DNA of 64,000 bases, from NCBI GenBank assembly GCA_014529385.2, contig CM043964.1, forward strand, positions 105,141,587 through 105,205,586. Reading direction: 5' to 3'. A program made the position numbers and the translations under genes. Every line of letters begins with the position of its first letter. Within the stretch, counting starts at the first letter, position 1. This stretch comes from Adiantum capillus-veneris. Its lineage: Eukaryota; Streptophyta; Polypodiopsida; Polypodiales; Pteridaceae. Of this stretch, positions 1 to 12,623 are shown piece by piece. The notes beneath the pieces were generated by a model, which did not search any database, was not told the DNA's origin, and worked only from the letters and a program-made list of their open reading frames with translations.

Positions 1-667
1 AGATGCAACTTGGATCACTGCATCTACACGAAGAATTTCGGAGATGGGAAATTCATCACCCTAATGTTGTATGTTGATGACATGTTGATTGCAAGTGCTA
101 ACATGCAAGACATCAAAGACCTAAAAGAGGAGCTGTCTAAATATTTTTCAATGAAAGATTTAGGTGCTGCAAAGAGGATACTTGGTATGAAAATATCAAG
201 GGACAAGACGAAGAAGACAATAAAGCTATCTCTAGTAGACTACATCAAGATGGTACTAGAAAGGTTTGCAATGCAAAATGCAAAACCAGTTTTTACACCT
301 TTGGCTGGTCATTTTAAACTAACGAAGGATATGTGTCCAAAGACACAAGAGGAGATAGCCTATATGTCTAAAGTTCCATATGCTGTAGTGGTAGGTTCTC
401 TAATGTATGCTATGGTCTGGACAAGGCCAGAATGGTCTGGACAAGGCCAGACATTGCACATGCAGTGAGAGTTGTGAGTAGGTTCATGGACAACCCAGGT
501 AAAGAGCATTGGCAAGCTTTGAAGTGGACACTAAGGTATCTAAAAGGGACAACAACAAATGCTTTGTGTTTTGGAGGAACTGATATTTTTCTAGAAGGGT
601 ATGCTGATGCAGATATGGCAGGTGACAAAGATACTCGAAGGAGCACTACTGGCTATGTGTTCACGGT
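1..667 (+). pseudogene. Ty1/copia pol fragment (RT 3' end and RNase H 5' end)
   Basis: This is the end of a copia reverse transcriptase running into RNase H, read from the window edge. The RT active-site motif YVDDM is visible near base 80, followed by the copia hallmark VGSLMYAMV and, after a frame change, TRPDIAHAV, NPGKEHW, LRYLKGT and the RNase H motif YADAD with the block STTGYVFT. The wording of these blocks resembles the Tork/Tnt1-like lineages (family knowledge, not tested). The frame is broken by a 20-bp tandem duplication at 412-451. Similarity stops abruptly after STTGYVFTV near base 667, so the rest of RNase H and the 3' LTR are absent. Upstream integrase and gag lie outside the window. 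Confidence 0.9.
412..451 (+). repeat. 20-bp perfect tandem duplication that shifts the copia frame
   Basis: Two identical 20-bp units (412-431 and 432-451, each starting atggtctgg) stand head to tail. Because 20 is not a multiple of three, reading passes out of frame exactly here. The same residues (MVWTRP) are encoded in both frames on either side. Confidence 0.95.
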
Positions 668-1190
668 ATGTTTACCAGATGAACACATGAATGAGACAAT
701 GATTCTTGGAATCTCATGGATGCATACGTACAAGGCATTACCAGATTGGGATACCAATCAGCTCAAGCTATCACCTAAAGGCGAACAACTCATTGTTCCA
801 ATTGTACCAAGCAAGGAGGAATGGAAAGGGAGTGCCAGCAGAGCAAACCACAAAGAAATCAATCTTCTCCATCCTATCGACAAGTGAATGGTCCAAGTAG
901 CATGCAAGGATTCAGGAAAATTTGGGTACCAAAAGCACAGCTTAAGGACAACCTGATTCAAATTTGGGTGCCCAAAACATCATCAACAATACCAAAGACA
1001 GATCCAAAGATCACAGCACAGAGACAAGCATCTCAAAGAAGGGAACCTCACATGAAATGGATTTGGAAGCAAAAGGAGCACTTATCTTCTCCGCAAACTA
1101 TAAAACCGATCAAGCAATGGAGAGTTAAGTCTCAGAAAACTCAACCACACCATTCTGACCAAGACGAACCAAGATATCAATGACGGCTAA
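668..1190 (+). pseudogene. Retroelement-derived remnant, protease-like then KQ-rich
   Basis: The frame continues from the copia fragment but the protein no longer looks like copia RNase H. It reads MILGISWMHTY...DWDTNQL, which recalls the C-terminal half of an LTR-retrotransposon aspartic protease (pattern I-L-G-x-x-W followed by a DW motif). Downstream a WVPK motif occurs twice (KIWVPKAQLK and QIWVPKTSS) in lysine- and glutamine-rich sequence. The DSG/DTG active-site part would lie before the junction and is missing. I cannot assign it to an element with confidence. It may be the 5' part of the CC-1 neighbourhood or a separate insertion fused to copia. Confidence 0.4.
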
Positions 1191-3169
1191 AAGCTAGCAG
1201 TCAAAAGTGATACCAACAGCTCAGGCAATCAGCGTGCTAAAGCATCCTGATGGTACAATCAAGTAGAGAGCACACAAGCTACAGAATTTTCTCTTTGGAA
1301 GACAACATCAGAAAGCCTCAACATCAGAAACCCTTGAGTTAATTACTCAAGACCCACCTCTTGCACAGTATAATGGTTTGAATTAGAGCCAACCAAGGCT
1401 ATGCATAGACACATTGTTCAACCCATGTATACAGTCATCCCGGAGTACGCCATTTAGGAGGGGTGGAAGGTCACTAAGTAATTAAGGGCAATGTTTGAAT
1501 AGAGAGGAAAAAGTTTGATGTTAATGTGTGATTTTTGCAAAAGTACCTAATAATGTCCTTATAAATCATCAACAGGGGAATTTAACTGATAATATCTCCC
1601 CGATGAGTGTAAATAGTGTATATAATATTAAAAAATCATAAAAAATAGTCCTTATTATTTTTCATCATTTTTCTTGATATTAAGACTTAAGAAATGGAGA
1701 AATCCAACAAAAAACAGCCAAGGTGTGTTGTCCAATGGATTTTCTTGATTATTGGATTTTTACTTTTCTTTTTTAGCGCATTTTGATATTTTCTTTGATT
1801 TTTTTAATAAATAGGTCAAAAATTAATAATAAATAGCAAGGGAGCTCAGATGGAAAAATAAAAGATATGCTGATGATCAGAAAGACAAGGTGGACATGCA
1901 CAAAAACATTCAATTAAATCGACAGATGGAAGCAGAAAGCCTAAATTAGGCGGCCATACCTACTTTTATAGAATTCTTGCAGAATGAGCTACAGGAATCC
2001 GATTGGGAAAATTTTGAGTCTACTGACCTACTACTTCTATGATTGGTTTCATAAACTCAATCAAGTCAAGCCCTCGAAAAGCAGAAAATGGCTCGAAGGC
2101 TACAAAGCGTCAAATTTGACATACAAGGTCAAACTGACTCCAAATGGGCCAAAACTAGATGAGTTGCTTCAGGACTATGTAGCGGACAAGTCCATAGACT
2201 CAAAAGTGACTAACCAACTTTGGAGGCCATGAAGTCACAAATATCGGTGATTTAAGAGTCAACAAAGCACGAAGTGATACCGGCAAGACCAAATTTTAGC
2301 AAATTTAAATTAGGACTTGTTTTAGGTGTATAGAATATGTTTAGGTCAAAATTTTCAAGTTTTGCAAGAAAAATTTGAATGCTATAAATAATCGTGATTA
2401 TTTACTTTTGCGATATTTTGGCTTGAAAATGGTATCATCACCTCACCTATCACTTGCACACGCGTATTACATGCCACATTTCAAATATGAGCCAAAATGA
2501 TCAATTATAACTTGGAAAATTTCCAAAAAACGCAAAGAAGTCTTTTCAAACCAATTTTTGAGTTATCAGTCACATTTTTTATCCAAATCACCTCATATCA
2601 GACACACGGGGGTCTACACCATGCCTAGAACCACGTCACACCAAAAAATGTTCATTTTGATGAAAAAGTTAATAATCGCAATTATTTACTTTTTTACCAA
2701 GATGGGAGAAAATTGCAACTTTGCCATCATGGGACCAAAGTACATGATTTCCTAAGCCCACTAACCAAGTTTGAACAAATTTGGAGCTCAAAATCTCAAA
2801 ATTCCTTTACATCTACTGTTTCAAAGACCTAAAGCCTAAATTTGGTACCATTTTCACCCTGTGCACTCAAATGAGTCCACACTTCACTCAAAGTATCTAA
2901 TTGATGCATACTTCAAGCCTATAATGTCAAAATTGCAAAAAGTTGATAAAATTACTCAGTTGTAAATAATCGTGATTATTTACTTTTGTTGTAAATTTTT
3001 TTTTAGACTTCATGATTTTGATCTTTACATGTTTTTATGCATCTATGCATGTTCAAAAATTGATTTGAAGAAACTCAATTTGTCAGCAATTCAGATTAAA
3101 GGACAATTCAGGGTGAAATTTGCCAAATTTTCTAACTTTGACACTCTATTCACTTAGAAAGAGCCATGC
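1191..3169. other. AT-rich region, no supported gene; probable leader of CC-1
   Basis: No convincing gene. A purine-rich stretch (aggaggggtggaagg, near 1455-1471) could be an old polypurine tract. The 82-codon frame at 1984-2232 on the plus strand has no family I recognise and no motif. From 2240 the sequence is AT-rich and carries three spaced palindromes (annotated separately). I found no copy of the CC-1 LTR start here, so the 5' LTR of CC-1 is lost, too diverged to see, or outside the window. Confidence 0.5.
2385..2983. repeat. Three spaced palindromes in the CC-1 leader
   Basis: Near-palindromes with the core ATCGTGAT or ATCGCAAT lie at 2385-2404, 2668-2689 and 2962-2983, spaced about 290 bp. 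The third has perfect 10-bp arms (GTAAATAATC and its complement) around GT. The first has 9-bp arms around GT. The second is imperfect. Each is followed by TACTTTT. The homologous region of CC-3 carries the same arrangement with different arms. Confidence 0.8.
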
Positions 3170-5929
3170 AAGCTGCAGAAAAGGCCAACAAGAGGGTCTC
3201 TCAAAAGGAGAAGCTGCAAGAGCTACCACCATACCAATAGGACCCCAGTTCAATAAAGACGGCCAAAGTGACCTATCTCTCGAAAGAATAGCTTGAGGAG
3301 AATAACACAACAGTTTTCACAGGTAGATTCAAAAGTAAAGAAGGACATCAAGTAGAACTACAACTTCTCGGGAAGAGACCACCAAGATACACAACACCCA
3401 ATCATGTAGCTACGACTACATTTACACAAGTCTTAAATTCGACAACTAGGCAACCCATCGACCACACACAGTATGTGTTATCTACATTGAAGGGTACAAA
3501 AAAAGAGGGTAAGATAACATATCTGGGAGCACCTGAGGTACTCGCAAGAATTTCCTACCATGCTATCGCCATGGAAGACAATTTGCCACCTGCCCCGGAT
3601 CAGAACACATGGATCATGTCTGCACAAACATCCCCTCGAGCCACAAGGTCCACCAAAAGAGCATACAAACCTGATGAAGATTCTACCGAGAGCTCTCTAG
3701 AAAGACATAGCAGCAAAATCTCAGACACTGAGGAAAGAAGAGACCGCATCGAAGAGATGAAAAGAGAAGCAGTACAGCACATCATTAGGAGCCTCAACAA
3801 AAGAAAGCAAGGTTTCAGAGAGAGAAGCACTCTTATGAACGAAGCCGCCGCTCAAGGCAAGGACCCTACAAAGTGGGTACTTATAGAAGTAAAAGGACCA
3901 AGAACAAAGCACCCTGCACAAAGAGAAGCAGAAGATCCAAAAGATCTACTAGAAAGAATATATCAGGAGGTGGAGGCATTTAAGTTGAAAGAAGCTCAAG
4001 AAGTAAAGAAAAGTTAAAGATGCGGCGGAGCAGCAAGGACAAGGCGAGGCGACACAACAGACTGAAACCCAACATGACCAAAGTGATATGTCTCCCAACC
4101 ATTGTCACTTGCTATAGAACAACACGACCACCCCATGCCAAGCCCACTACCATCACCAACAGATAGAACCACACAGGGTGAGCCCACTAAAGAAAAAGAG
4201 CTTGAACAGAAAGAAGCAGCAAAATCTACAGAACATGCAGCAACTATTTTTCTGACCAAGCTAAGGAAAAAGAACAAGAGCCGGAAAGGGCAGCAAGTCT
4301 TGCACAGACGAGTCAACAAGGTTTGAACAAACAAAGTAACAAGAAACAAGGGAAACCCCGTCTACCACAACCCAGCAAGAAACAGCTGAGGCATCCACAA
4401 AGCCTCAAGCAGACAAAGCAGAAGAGGTCCAAGCACAGCCTCAAGGGGAAGAACAAACCCGGCCGCTACCACAAACAACTGCCACAACCCCACCAAGAGA
4501 ATCATAAGAAAGACTGCCAGAACGTCTAGGCATCCACAAAAACTGAAGACTGGCAGACAAACAATGAGGTAATTCTCCAAGTCAATGAATATGCAAAGCA
4601 GATGCAGGATATGACAGAAAAACTCCGATAAGCAGCACTTAGCTGCAACACAAAGGCTAAAGAATTGGAGATGGTGATCGACGCTCTCCAAGGAGAATTA
4701 GAGGACAGATTAAATGTCATCATTGATCTGCAAAGACAAGTTCAAGAATTGAAAGCTGAAGCTGAACAACACCAGGTAGCAAGAGACAAGCAGCAAAAGG
4801 AAATGGAAGAGTTAGGCGGACTTCTCATGAAGTTAACAGATGCCTATGAAACTAAAAACGAACAACTGAGAGAGGTGACTAACGAACTCTTAACTACAAC
4901 TCTGTCCGTGCAGAAGATCCAAGTACAGCTAGACGTAGCAAACGCCTCATTGCAATATTCAGAGTAGAGGATCAACGATCGAGCAACCTTTTTGCCACAA
5001 ATAAAAGAAAATCCCGCAGTTTCCTCGATCAAAAGGTACAGACGAAGTGTACAAAGCACTAGAGAAAAATAATAAAGACCTTGAGCTAGAGTTAAAGCTG
5101 GAGCAATCACAACACAGAGACCAGGCATTAATGCGGGTATAACAAGAAGAAGAGCTACCCAAGGAAATAGCCAAGCTAAAAAAAGTCAACTAGCTACTGC
5201 GAGATGGATAGCAAGAGACACAAGAAGAAGCAGGTACATCAGAGCATCCACATATTGATACTCCCTCAGTCTCTTTTGTTGAGATGGAAACACAGCTAGT
5301 AGAAGGGCTAGGTGGCAAATAAGATTTCCAAGTACCGTTAATAGAAGATGATGAAGTGCCAATGGTTCAGTTTTGTCAAAAGATGAGAAAGATGCACTTA
5401 AAGGAAAGTTTACCCAGGAGACATATGAGCAATGGAAAGCAGTGATGGATTGGGAGTTGAAAGTTCTTCACTCTGTCAATGTTACCCAACTCACTCCCAA
5501 CCAAATCAAAGCACAATGGCATCAACAATCATTGCTGGCCATATCCCTTGATAAAGGTAGAGCTACTCCACGTCAAGGAAAGACTTTATAAAGACATGCA
5601 AATAGAAGGCACAGATGAAGTCCACCCCAAGTGGAGAAAGAGCTGGCTAAACAAGAATCCTAGATACCTAATTTTGTTCATAAGAGCACCTGCGGCACTT
5701 CAAAAGGATCCAATTTTTTGTCCTGTACCAAGACGAAGGAGGTGGAAAGCACACGAGGCAATAACAAAGAAGCTGCCTACATGGATGAATTATCCAAGAT
5801 TTCTAGCTCTAAAAAAGGGAACGCCGACAGAGGACTACATGGTGAAAACCCTAACGGGCGCCATGTCATTCTTCAAAAATCTCCTTGATCTCTCATGTTC
5901 TATGCTTTACAAAATTTTCCGAATGCTGC
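3170..5929 (+). pseudogene. CC-1 coding region, part 1: charged coiled-coil protein, non gag-pol
   Basis: This is a degenerate long coding region in several frames. The clearest piece is 3475-4017: a short globular stretch (STLKGTKKEGKITYLGAPEV, ISYHA, NLPPAP) and then a K/E/R-rich tail. A proline- and glutamine-rich linker follows (4100-4560). A strongly heptad-like coiled coil comes next at 4665-4967 (about 100 residues) and further acidic coil to about 5300. A conserved C-terminal block includes ELKVLHSV with TPNQ (5440-5510) and VKTLTGAM with LLDLSCSMLYKI (5840-5920). The same blocks in the same order occur in CC-3 (NLKGSQKRKTY, ISYQAL; ELKVLESV with TPNE; VQTLRGVI, ILDLAC) and partly in CC-2. 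No RT, protease, integrase or zinc knuckle is visible. Stops and frameshifts make it a pseudogene. It is cut at 5929 by Tat-1 and resumes in phase at 15113. Confidence 0.75.
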
Positions 5930-6044
5930 TGACGAAGGAAATTTGGAATGGCGGCCTCTACACCAAAACAAACTCCATTGCGCCACAAGGGAAATGAGAT
6001 GAGGGCACCACCTAGTCTTGGAAGCGTGGACTAGGACCGCTACA

Positions 6045-6124
<80 letters not shown>

Positions 6125-7403
6125 ACTATGAATGAAGCATTAACCGTAGTGTGTGTACAAAGAATGGATGACTTCAAACACTCCCAACACAAATAGCATA
6201 TAGATTACCAAACAATCACTCAAGGATTAGCCAAGATCACATCAAGCACTCTCACACACATATAAAACATTTCTCTTAATTAACATAAGTAAGAGGAGGA
6301 GAGGTTACTAGCATGAAACAATTTGCACTCTAGGATGTGCAAGAATAGAGTGAAGGAATGAGCTTATGGGCTCATGGTGAGTGATACAAAGGCTCAATGG
6401 GGCTGAGGGAGGCTTGAAATTACAAAGGGGAAGGCCTCTTTATATAGGAAAGAGAGTGATTAGGAGTGAGGTTAAGATCCAAGTGTAATTTGTACAAATG
6501 AAGCTTGATTAGGGACATTCAACCAATGAAGAAGCTCCTTCCAAGTGATTTGTTGACCAATTAGCTCCATCATCACTTGTGTTGTCTTCACTCCTTCTTC
6601 CATAGCTTGAGTCCAAGAGCTTCCTTATTTTAAAATGTAAAAAATCTACATAAAATCAATACATATCTAGTAATAATAGGAAGGGGTTGAATGAGAACTT
6701 ATGAATTACAACAAGATTAAGCATGACTTGAGAGGTGATTAGAAGAGGAACTTTGATGGGTTTTTGAGCTTGAGAGAGAGGAGGAAGGAGAGGAGGGTGA
6801 GAAGACTAATGGCTGATTTTAGAGAAGGTCTCAATGTGGAAAAGGAAAGGGTGTGTGTGTGTACAGGTAGAGGGGGTGGTCTCCACCATAGTTGAAAAAA
6901 CTGGCGTCCATCATTTTGGCCATATCTCCTAGACCGTAGATGCAAAAATTATAAAAAAAATATGGCCAAAATATCCAGCTCATCAGCTACAACTTTGATG
7001 AAGACAAATTTTCTTGGATCGGAGTGGAAGTATTTTTTATAAATTCAGCAAAATCATGTGTATGGTTTCTTCCTTTACCAAGTCTTCCACTTGGGTCCCA
7101 TTTGTTTGAATCATCATATGGCTCCAAAGCCATGATGATATGATCCACTCATGACCCTTGAATCATGGGTGCATGGCTCCACAACCACATCATATCTTTT
7201 CTTTTCACATTTACATATTTTCCCTTCCCTTTACCACTAGGTTCTCCCTCTACCTTTCACCTCCGGTGAACTAGTCAAGAAAAAATCATTTTTTTTTAAT
7301 TTTTCCAAGAGGTTGTTCTCACTCTTTCTTTTATTGTAAACCTCTAGAAGCAAGAAAAACCAACAAAATATGATAAACAAAAATTTGTGATAGGCTTGGA
7401 TCA
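5930..7403 (-). repeat. Tat-1 3' LTR
   Basis: This 1,474-bp LTR matches 13643-15108 almost base for base. It contains a (GA)n tract at 6048-6122 and, on the minus strand, TATATAAAG near 6446-6438. A polypurine-rich tract (minus strand ggtttgggggggcta) lies just outside it at about 7404-7418 and marks this as the 3' LTR. Confidence 0.95.
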
Positions 7404-7418
7404 TAGCCCCCCCAAACC
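7404..7418 (-). promoter_or_regulatory. Tat-1 polypurine tract
   Basis: On the minus strand a G-rich run with seven consecutive G residues directly precedes the LTR start TGATCC. That is the expected place for the plus-strand primer of reverse transcription. Confidence 0.7.
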
Positions 7419-7444
7419 TAGCTAGGGGTATTTATGCCTCTAGC

Positions 7445-10400
7445 CTACTTTCTTTGATCTTGAGCTGACCTTATCATGATGTGATAAGGCTTTAGACGCC
7501 ATCCATTTGTCCTGGTCTTGTGCACTTTACCATCAATGTCTTGAAGTCTGTAAGAGCCATTTTTGAACTTTTTGGTGACCAAGAACGGGCCTTCCCATCG
7601 GAAAAGAAACTTTCCATCCTTACGAGTGTCGAAGCGATTGTCATATCGAAGCTCCAGAGATCCCTTTTTGATGTCTTTGGATGCTAGCTTTTTGTTGAAC
7701 TTTTCTCTGCGCTTCTCTGCTTCTTGAGAATAGTGGTTGATGGCTTCTTCACGACCAATTGCAGCCTCTCTAGATCCATGATCCTTTGATGTACTTTCTC
7801 CTTTTGAGAGCCTACCTGGCTACCCAATATTCGAAGACTTGTTAACTTCACTTCAATGGGCAAAAGCGCCTCCTTTCCATAAACCAAATGAAAGGGTGTG
7901 TACCCTAATGTGGTTTTGAAGGAGGTTCTATAGGCCCATAGAGCTCCATTCAGGTGTTTGTCCCAATCTTGGCGCCTGGCATGTACCTGTTTGGTGAGAA
8001 TTTTGCAAATGATTCCATTTACTTTTTCCACCAAACCATTGCACTGAGGGTAGTAAGGAGTAGAGTGTTGATGCTGAATATATAGCTTCTTCATGAGTTC
8101 TCCTACCAAGTCTGCTCTAAACCCTGGTCCTCTATCAAATAGTATCTTAAGAGGGGTGCCAAACCGGCAACAGATGTGGTCAAAGATGAACTGACTCACA
8201 TCCTTAGCAGTAATTCTATTGGTCGGCATAGCCTCAGCCCATCTAGTCATGTAGTCTACTCCCATGATGATGTACTCTTTACCTGACTGAGTGCGTGGTA
8301 GAGGCCCTATGGCATCAATTCCCCACTTCTCAAAGGGCCCATATACCTTTATTGGGTTCTGAGGTTCAGCTATGAGCCGTCGTGGTCCTGCTTTCTGACA
8401 TTCATCACATGTTTGACACCAGTATTTGACATCACGATGAAGACTTGGCCAAGTAAACCCAGCTTGTAGAACCTTTCTACTAGTGACGTCGTGTGCAAAG
8501 TGTCCTCCGCACATATCATCGTGACAAGCTTTTAAAATCTCTTCAGTTTCACTCTTCAAAGGAACTCTCCTAAGCACACCATCCTTACCAAGACAATACA
8601 AGTCATCATTTACTATGCGATACCTGGTAGCCTTCCTAGCTAACCATCGCCTTTCCCCTGCATTCAAGTGTTTAGGAGCCTCTCCTTGCTCCAGAATGTG
8701 CATAATATCTTCCAAGTCCTCCTTGCCTTGCTGAAGTGGAAGTTTGATGGCCACTGCTCCCACTATTGACTCATTTAACTTTGATGATGCTAGGTGGTCT
8801 GCATCCTTGTTCTGGTCTCTTGGCACATGATGTACTTGTGCCTCCCTAAATCTCCTCATAAGAGCTTTTGCTTCTCTCATTTTAGTAGAGAGACGGGCAT
8901 TTTTGCAAGCCCATGTAACTTGCATTTGCCTTACCAAAAGCATGGAGTCATCAAAAGCGTTTAATCTCTTAATTGAATTATCGAGGCACCAACAAAGGCC
9001 ATGAATTAGAGCATGATATTCTGCTTCATTGTTGGAGTGGACATCTTCTAGAGTGATCCCTTCACCATGGATCCTCTCTCCCAATGGGGATAAGACCACG
9101 ATGCCTGCAGCTGCCTTATCCTTGGTTCTCTTGTATGCTCCATCAAAGTAGAGGCTATAAGCATTGACCAAAACCTCTAGAGCTGGAGGTGGTGGAAGTT
9201 CCTTTCTCTTCAAATGGAAAACTTTTTCATAGCACTTGTTTGTTAAAATGTCGGCTAAGCATGCTCGAGTTGTTCTTTCAACCAGTATTGTATAATCAAA
9301 CTCTTGAAGTCGCACCACCCACTTTGCTATTTTGTCAGAGATTTCCATATGTTGTAGTGCATAGGGAAACATATCCTCCATAGTGATAATTACAAACCTC
9401 TTCGGCAGCAAGTATGGCCGAAATTTGGTTACCGCAAACATGAGAGCTAACACTAGCTATTCCATCAGGGTGTAGGCCTTCTCTGTGTTTTCCATGAGGC
9501 GGCTAGCAAAATACACAGGCCTCATAAAGGAGGTTTTTGGATCTTTTTGTAGGAGGGCAGCACCAATGGCTTCTTCTCCCACACTAGGGTTTACAAAGAA
9601 TGTTTCTTCCCAACAAGGTTGGAGGATTATAGGGAGTGACCCTAACATTTTTTTAATCTCTCTAAAATGCCCTTCACTTTCTTCACTCCAAACAAGCGTC
9701 TCTTGACGAGTCAGCTGTTGTAGAGGAAATATCACTTGGGAGAGTAAGTGTATGAATCTACTCAAATATCTTAGCTTTTGCAAGAAGGAGATTAATTGTT
9801 TGATGGAAGTTGGGGAAGGTAGATTTAGCAATGTTTCTATCTTTTCAGGATCTACCTCGATTCCATCAATGGACACTACATGCCCTAATAGTGTAACCTT
9901 GCTTTCCCCAATGTGACATTTGTCCTTGTTTAGTTGTCCACCCAGCTTAGCTAAACGAGTAAATCCTTCATCAATCTTGCCGAGATGCATACTTTTGGAG
10001 CTGTAAATACAAAAGTCATCTATGAAAACCCTTATGGACTTACCAAAGTAAGGTTGGAAGGCCATGTTCATGAATCGTTGGAAGGTGGCTGGAGCGTTGG
10101 TGAGACCAAAAGGCATGACTCGAAATGCAAAACATCCCCATGGTGTGATGAAAGTAGTCTTTTTCTGGTCCTCCTCTGCAATGCGTATTTGAAAGTAGCC
10201 AGAGTAGCCATCACACACTGTGTATCTCTCATGGCCTGCTACTTGATTTAGAATCTCATCTTGAAATGGGAGAGGGAAGTGGTCCCTCTTTGTTGCAGCA
10301 TTTAGTGGCTTGTAATCCACGCACACTCGCCATTTACCATTCTTCTTTGGCCTCACCACTACTGGGGAGACCCATTCTGAATCTTCCACTGGGTATATGA

Positions 10401-12600
10401 ATCCTGCTTCTAAGAGTCTCTTCACCTCAGACAATAGTGCATTTTGTTGCACAACTCCTAATCTTCTTAGTTTTTGTACTACTGGCTTGCTCCCTTCTTT
10501 TAGATGGATATGATGCTTCACTGCAGTGACACCTGTAATGTGAGTGTAATCAGAAATAAACAATGATGCATGCTTCTTGAGAACATTTACATAACCCTCC
10601 TTTTCTTCTTCCTTTATATCCTTGGATAACATCTCCTCTAGGCTGGCATCCCACACATTCTCCATTTGGATCCTTGGGTTGTCTTCTGATGAGGTAGTTT
10701 CCTTTATGGTGACGCCCATGACTTCGAGAGTGCTATCACTCTCTTCACTTGAACTCTCTTCCTCATCCATGGATGAGGAGCATCCACTTGAGCTCCACTC
10801 ATCAGCTGACGTCTCTAGTTCAAGGTTCTCTTGTCGCCCATTCTTTAGGTTATAAACCACCTTCCGACTATGGCCACCCATGCGAGGCCTCAACTCCAAG
10901 TCTCCTGTTGCCCAATCTTGCCTAGCTCCTATACCCATGAGCCAAGGTCGTCCTAAAATAAGGGGGTATCCTTCTCCCTTTACTGGCATCACATAAGCAT
11001 CAACCTCTGTAGTGATTCCAAAAACAGAAACTCTCAAAGCTTTCACTACACCCACACAAGTGACAGAGACATTATTGGCCATTTTTGCCCTAAAGTTTGA
11101 TGATTCCATTACCTCTAAACCCAATTGATGCATTAGCTTTTCTGTCATGACACAAACCTCTGCTCCACTGTCAATGTAAGTTTTTGGAATCCGTTGTCCC
11201 TTGATTTGAGCCTCCACCAAAGGCACTATATCCTTGAGACCATATGCTTTGATTACACTTACTAGCTTACTTCGCTTTGCCCTCGTGCTCACCATTTTTG
11301 ACCATTGTCGTCGAAGCTTTGGGGAGATATGAAGTAGTTGTGGCCAAGTAATCTTTGGTCCTTGAGAACTCACATCAGCTGTCAAGTCATAAGGTTGTGT
11401 CCGAGATCCCATAGGGAAATCAGAGATGTCAATTTGAGACCTAGTACGGGTCTTTCTCTTCTTGGCTTCATCTTTAGTTGCCCGAGATGTACTTGCTTCA
11501 TTGCTTGCATCCTTGCTTGTTTCTTTACCTACTTCATCTTGGACACGCACACGTTTGATAGGCATTGTAGCCACTTCATCTATCTTCATCTTCCCTTTAG
11601 CTATTTCTTCCTGGTTGCTTCTGCCCTTGAGGACCTCCTCCATCCTTATGATGCTCACATTTGGTTGAGTAGCAGGGGCTTGAGCTTGAGCACGAGGTGG
11701 CTGCAAAATTTGAGGTTGCGGTTGCTCTTGTGCTTGAGCTCTAGCACGGGGTGGACTTACTTGTTGTCGAGGACCTCTGACAGGGTAGTCATATCTTCTG
11801 GGATGAGGGCAATTATACATGCCGTGGCCAATTTCCCCACAATTGTAACACAACATTTCCCTTGCTTGACGTCGCATTGGTGGCCGATTCCCACCATTTC
11901 CCTCAATAAGCCTTCTTGCACCCTGCACAAGATTTACTCTCAACCCCTCTAGCTGGTTTGTGAGATTTTTTATTTGTTGGAGCATATCTTCTTGTTGACC
12001 TCTATTGAGGTCTAGTGCATTAGGCACATTTGGAGGTATGTGAGAAGCTTCCATAGTTGTGATATTGCCTCCCAAAGCTAGCTGACCAGCTTGGGCTTGA
12101 TAGAGAATCTTTCTATTCTTTTCCCTAGCAATTCTTAAGGCATCTTCAAAAGCATTTGGAAATTTGCTCTTTACCTTCTCCCTTAGCAAGGGGTACAAAC
12201 CTGAGATAAATCGATCCTTTTGGAGGCAATTGGGAGCTCGCTCACCAGGGTTTAGTGAGTCTGACCATTGGCCCAAAAGTTTCAAAAAACCTTCCTCATA
12301 GGTTGCATAACCATGAGGGTCAACTTGATGAAGGGACAGAAGCCGTTGCCATAGTTCTTCTGCCGAATTGGCTCGTTGAAATCTTCGTAGGAAAGCCACC
12401 TTCAATCCCTCCCAATCAATTCTTTGGGTTGGATCTAGAGCCTGGAACCATACCCTAGCTTCTTCTTTGAGCACCAAAGGAAAAGCTCTCAATTTCAATG
12501 CTTCGTCATCCCTCCCGGAGACAAGGAAAGCCATCTCCAAGTTATCCAAAAAATCCCCAGCATTTTACCCACTACGCCCAAAAATTTTTGGGAAAGCCAT
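7445..12600 (-). pseudogene. Tat-1 gag-pro-pol polyprotein (nearly full length, three visible lesions)
   Basis: Gag begins at the ATG at 12600 and shows a capsid-like segment (VWFQALDPTQ) and one zinc knuckle CYNCGEIGHGMYNC. Protease has IDSGAEVCVM. RT has the conserved blocks DYKPLN, YSGYFQI, MPFGLTNAPATF and the active site FIDDF. RNase H 1 has FVNPSVGEEAIGAALL, where D is replaced by N at the usual catalytic position. An archaeal-type RNase H follows with LYFDGAYKR, NNEAEYHALI and KDADHLA, apparently intact. Integrase has an HHCC finger (GGHFAH, CQTCDEC) and a D,D,E core (WGIDAIGPLP, FDRGPGF, GLVEKVNG). The C-terminus (FRWEGPFLV, NGWRLKPY) ends at 7445. Lesions are TAA at 12567-12565, TAG at 9459-9457 (context suggests CAG to TAG) and a frameshift near 7750-7790. 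No gag-pol frame change is needed. Confidence 0.9.
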
Positions 12601-12623
12601 CGTAAAAGTGGGTTGCCTTCCTC

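Noticed and set aside
7684-9453. Two separate Tat-1 proteins split at 9457
   Set aside because: The two frames are the same frame interrupted by one TAG in the middle of the first RNase H, so it is one broken polyprotein.
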